This document shows, in pieces, positions 63,171-64,000 of a stretch of DNA of 64,000 nucleotides. The notes beneath the pieces were generated by a model, which saw only the letters and a list, made by a program, of their open reading frames with translations, was not told where the DNA came from and did no database searches. The stretch is from Sphingomonas sp. CROZ-RG-20F-R02-07 (GTDB lineage: Bacteria > Pseudomonadota > Alphaproteobacteria > Sphingomonadales > Sphingomonadaceae): contig NZ_JAKNQJ010000004.1 of assembly GCF_022662335.1 (NCBI RefSeq), positions 186,001 through 250,000 of the forward strand. The letters run 5' to 3'. Each line of letters begins with the position of its first letter. Within the stretch, counting starts at the first letter, position 1. Both the position numbers and the translations under genes were made by a program.

Positions 63171-64000
63171 TTGATGGTTCCGTTCTTCAGGCTCTGCGCG
63201 ACGGTGAAGCCGTGCTTTTCCAATCCCTTGACGACCTTGTCATAGCCTTCGGTCTTGGCCCAGAACATCGGGCCACCACGGTAGATGGGCCAGCCATAGC
63301 CATAGATCCACACGACATCGACATCGCTCGCGCGCTGCGCCTTGCCTTCTTCGAGGATCAGCGCGCCTTCGTTCACCATCGGATAGAGCGTGCGCTCGAC
63401 GATCTCCTCGTCGGTGATCTCGCGGACATTGCTGCCCGATTTGGCGCGGAACTCCTCGATGATCTCGGCGACGCGGGGCGAGGGGGTCGGCTGCCGCTTC
63501 TCGTCATAATCGTAGAAACCGGCCTGTTTCTTCTGCCCCCATCGCCCTTCGGCGGCGAGCGCGTCGCGAATGTTCTCGATGCGGCTCGGATCGCGATGCC
63601 AACCGATGTCCACGCCCGCCAGATCGCTCATTTGGAACGGCCCCATCGGCATGCCGAACGCGACATGGACGCGGTCGATCTGCTCGGGGGTCGCACCCTC
63701 CATCAGCAATTTGTTCGCCTCGACCTGGCGCGGCATCAGCATGCGGTTGCCGATGAAGCCATAGGTGACGCCGGCCACGACCGCGACCTTCTTGATCCTC
63801 TTGGCGAGCGCCATGACCGTCGCCAGCACGTCGTTCGCGGTCTTTTCCCCGCGCACGACCTCCAGCAGCTTCATGACGTTGGCGGGCGAGAAGAAGTGCA
63901 TGCCGACGACGTCCTGCGGACGCCTGGTGCACGCCGCGATCTCGTCGATGTCGAGGTAGGACGTGTTCGAGGCGAGGATCGCGCCGGGTTTGCAGATCGC
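63167..64000 (-). CDS. 3-hydroxyacyl-CoA dehydrogenase/enoyl-CoA hydratase (FadJ/FadB-like), C-terminal part; runs off the right edge
   Basis: At least 277 codons are present. The part visible covers the NAD-domain end [15 protein letters not shown], the conserved [19 protein letters not shown], the [14 protein letters not shown] segment and both C-terminal helical domains to [19 protein letters not shown]. This is the dehydrogenase half of the multifunctional beta-oxidation enzyme; the hydratase half should lie beyond the window. It heads the operon as seen here and overlaps the next gene by four bases. Confidence 0.93.
   Translation of the reverse strand, partial: AICKPGAILASNTSYLDIDEIAACTRRPQDVVGMHFFSPANVMKLLEVVRGEKTANDVLATVMALAKRIKKVAVVAGVTYGFIGNRMLMPRQVEANKLLMEGATPEQIDRVHVAFGMPMGPFQMSDLAGVDIGWHRDPSRIENIRDALAAEGRWGQKKQAGFYDYDEKRQPTPSPRVAEIIEEFRAKSGSNVREITDEEIVERTLYPMVNEGALILEEGKAQRASDVDVVWIYGYGWPIYRGGPMFWAKTEGYDKVVKGLEKHGFTVAQSLKNGTIK

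Overview
The window is chromosomal DNA of a high-GC alphaproteobacterium, most likely Sphingomonas or a close relative. The evidence is the codon bias, the complete exosortase A (XrtA) polysaccharide locus in its sphingomonad layout, the rpmH-rnpA-yidD-yidC-engB operon, rplJ-rplL, and a large set of CoA-thioester genes. The genus is an inference from gene content and style.

Layout. (1) 1-1225: the start of an FdhF/YdeP-like oxidoreductase, divergent from trxB. (2) 1236-18359: an XrtA/PEP-CTERM exopolysaccharide and protein-sorting locus. It has two hydrolases and an acyl carrier protein on the minus strand. Divergent from them is a tightly coupled plus-strand run: acyl-CoA ligase, PLP decarboxylase, export lipoprotein, chain-length protein, tyrosine kinase, outer-membrane protein, ATPase, deacetylase, FemAB-like protein, glycosyltransferase, exosortase A-EpsI fusion and amidotransferase. 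(3) 18367-21771, minus strand: engB, yidC, yidD, rnpA, rpmH and a small PGPGW-type membrane protein. (4) 21865-51458: comM (yifB), split by a 28,074-bp transposon at 22713-50786. (5) 51466-52975: rplJ, rplL and tRNA-Leu(CAA). (6) 52985-64000: a tandem TetR regulator, a five-gene acyl-CoA dehydrogenase/alcohol dehydrogenase/phosphotransferase/SDR operon, a BLUF photoreceptor, and a thioesterase/acyl-CoA dehydrogenase/beta-oxidation operon that runs off the end.

The transposon is the accessory part. Its limits can be read directly: a 5-bp target duplication (GGCGG), inverted ends beginning TGTGGA, and multiple end repeats (three in a 20-bp period on the left, two on the right). It carries tniA, tniB and tniQ at the right end, and a second, larger tniQ plus a serine resolvase at the left end. 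It is therefore a Tn5053/Tn7-type element that has used comM, a known hotspot for Tn6022/AbaR-type elements.

Its cargo starts with a tightly packed operon: a 5-methylcytosine DNA methyltransferase, a 703-aa P-loop ATPase with a zinc-knuckle-like Cys cluster, a 503-aa protein of unknown family, a 1823-aa protein with a PD-(D/E)XK nuclease site and a C-terminal HerA/FtsK-type ATPase, and a Vsr endonuclease. The methyltransferase start overlaps the resolvase stop. I read this as a methylation-marked restriction or defence system whose effector resembles DndFGH in architecture but which has no phosphorothioation genes. I cannot place it in a named system and regard it as the best candidate for something undescribed.

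Further cargo is a DUF736 protein, a HEPN-like protein, a PD-(D/E)XK nuclease, an AddAB-like helicase-nuclease pair, an orphan VbhA-like antitoxin, a decayed helicase fragment and a strongly structured inverted-repeat region. The insertion separates the Walker A and Walker B halves of ComM, so the host has probably lost ComM function.
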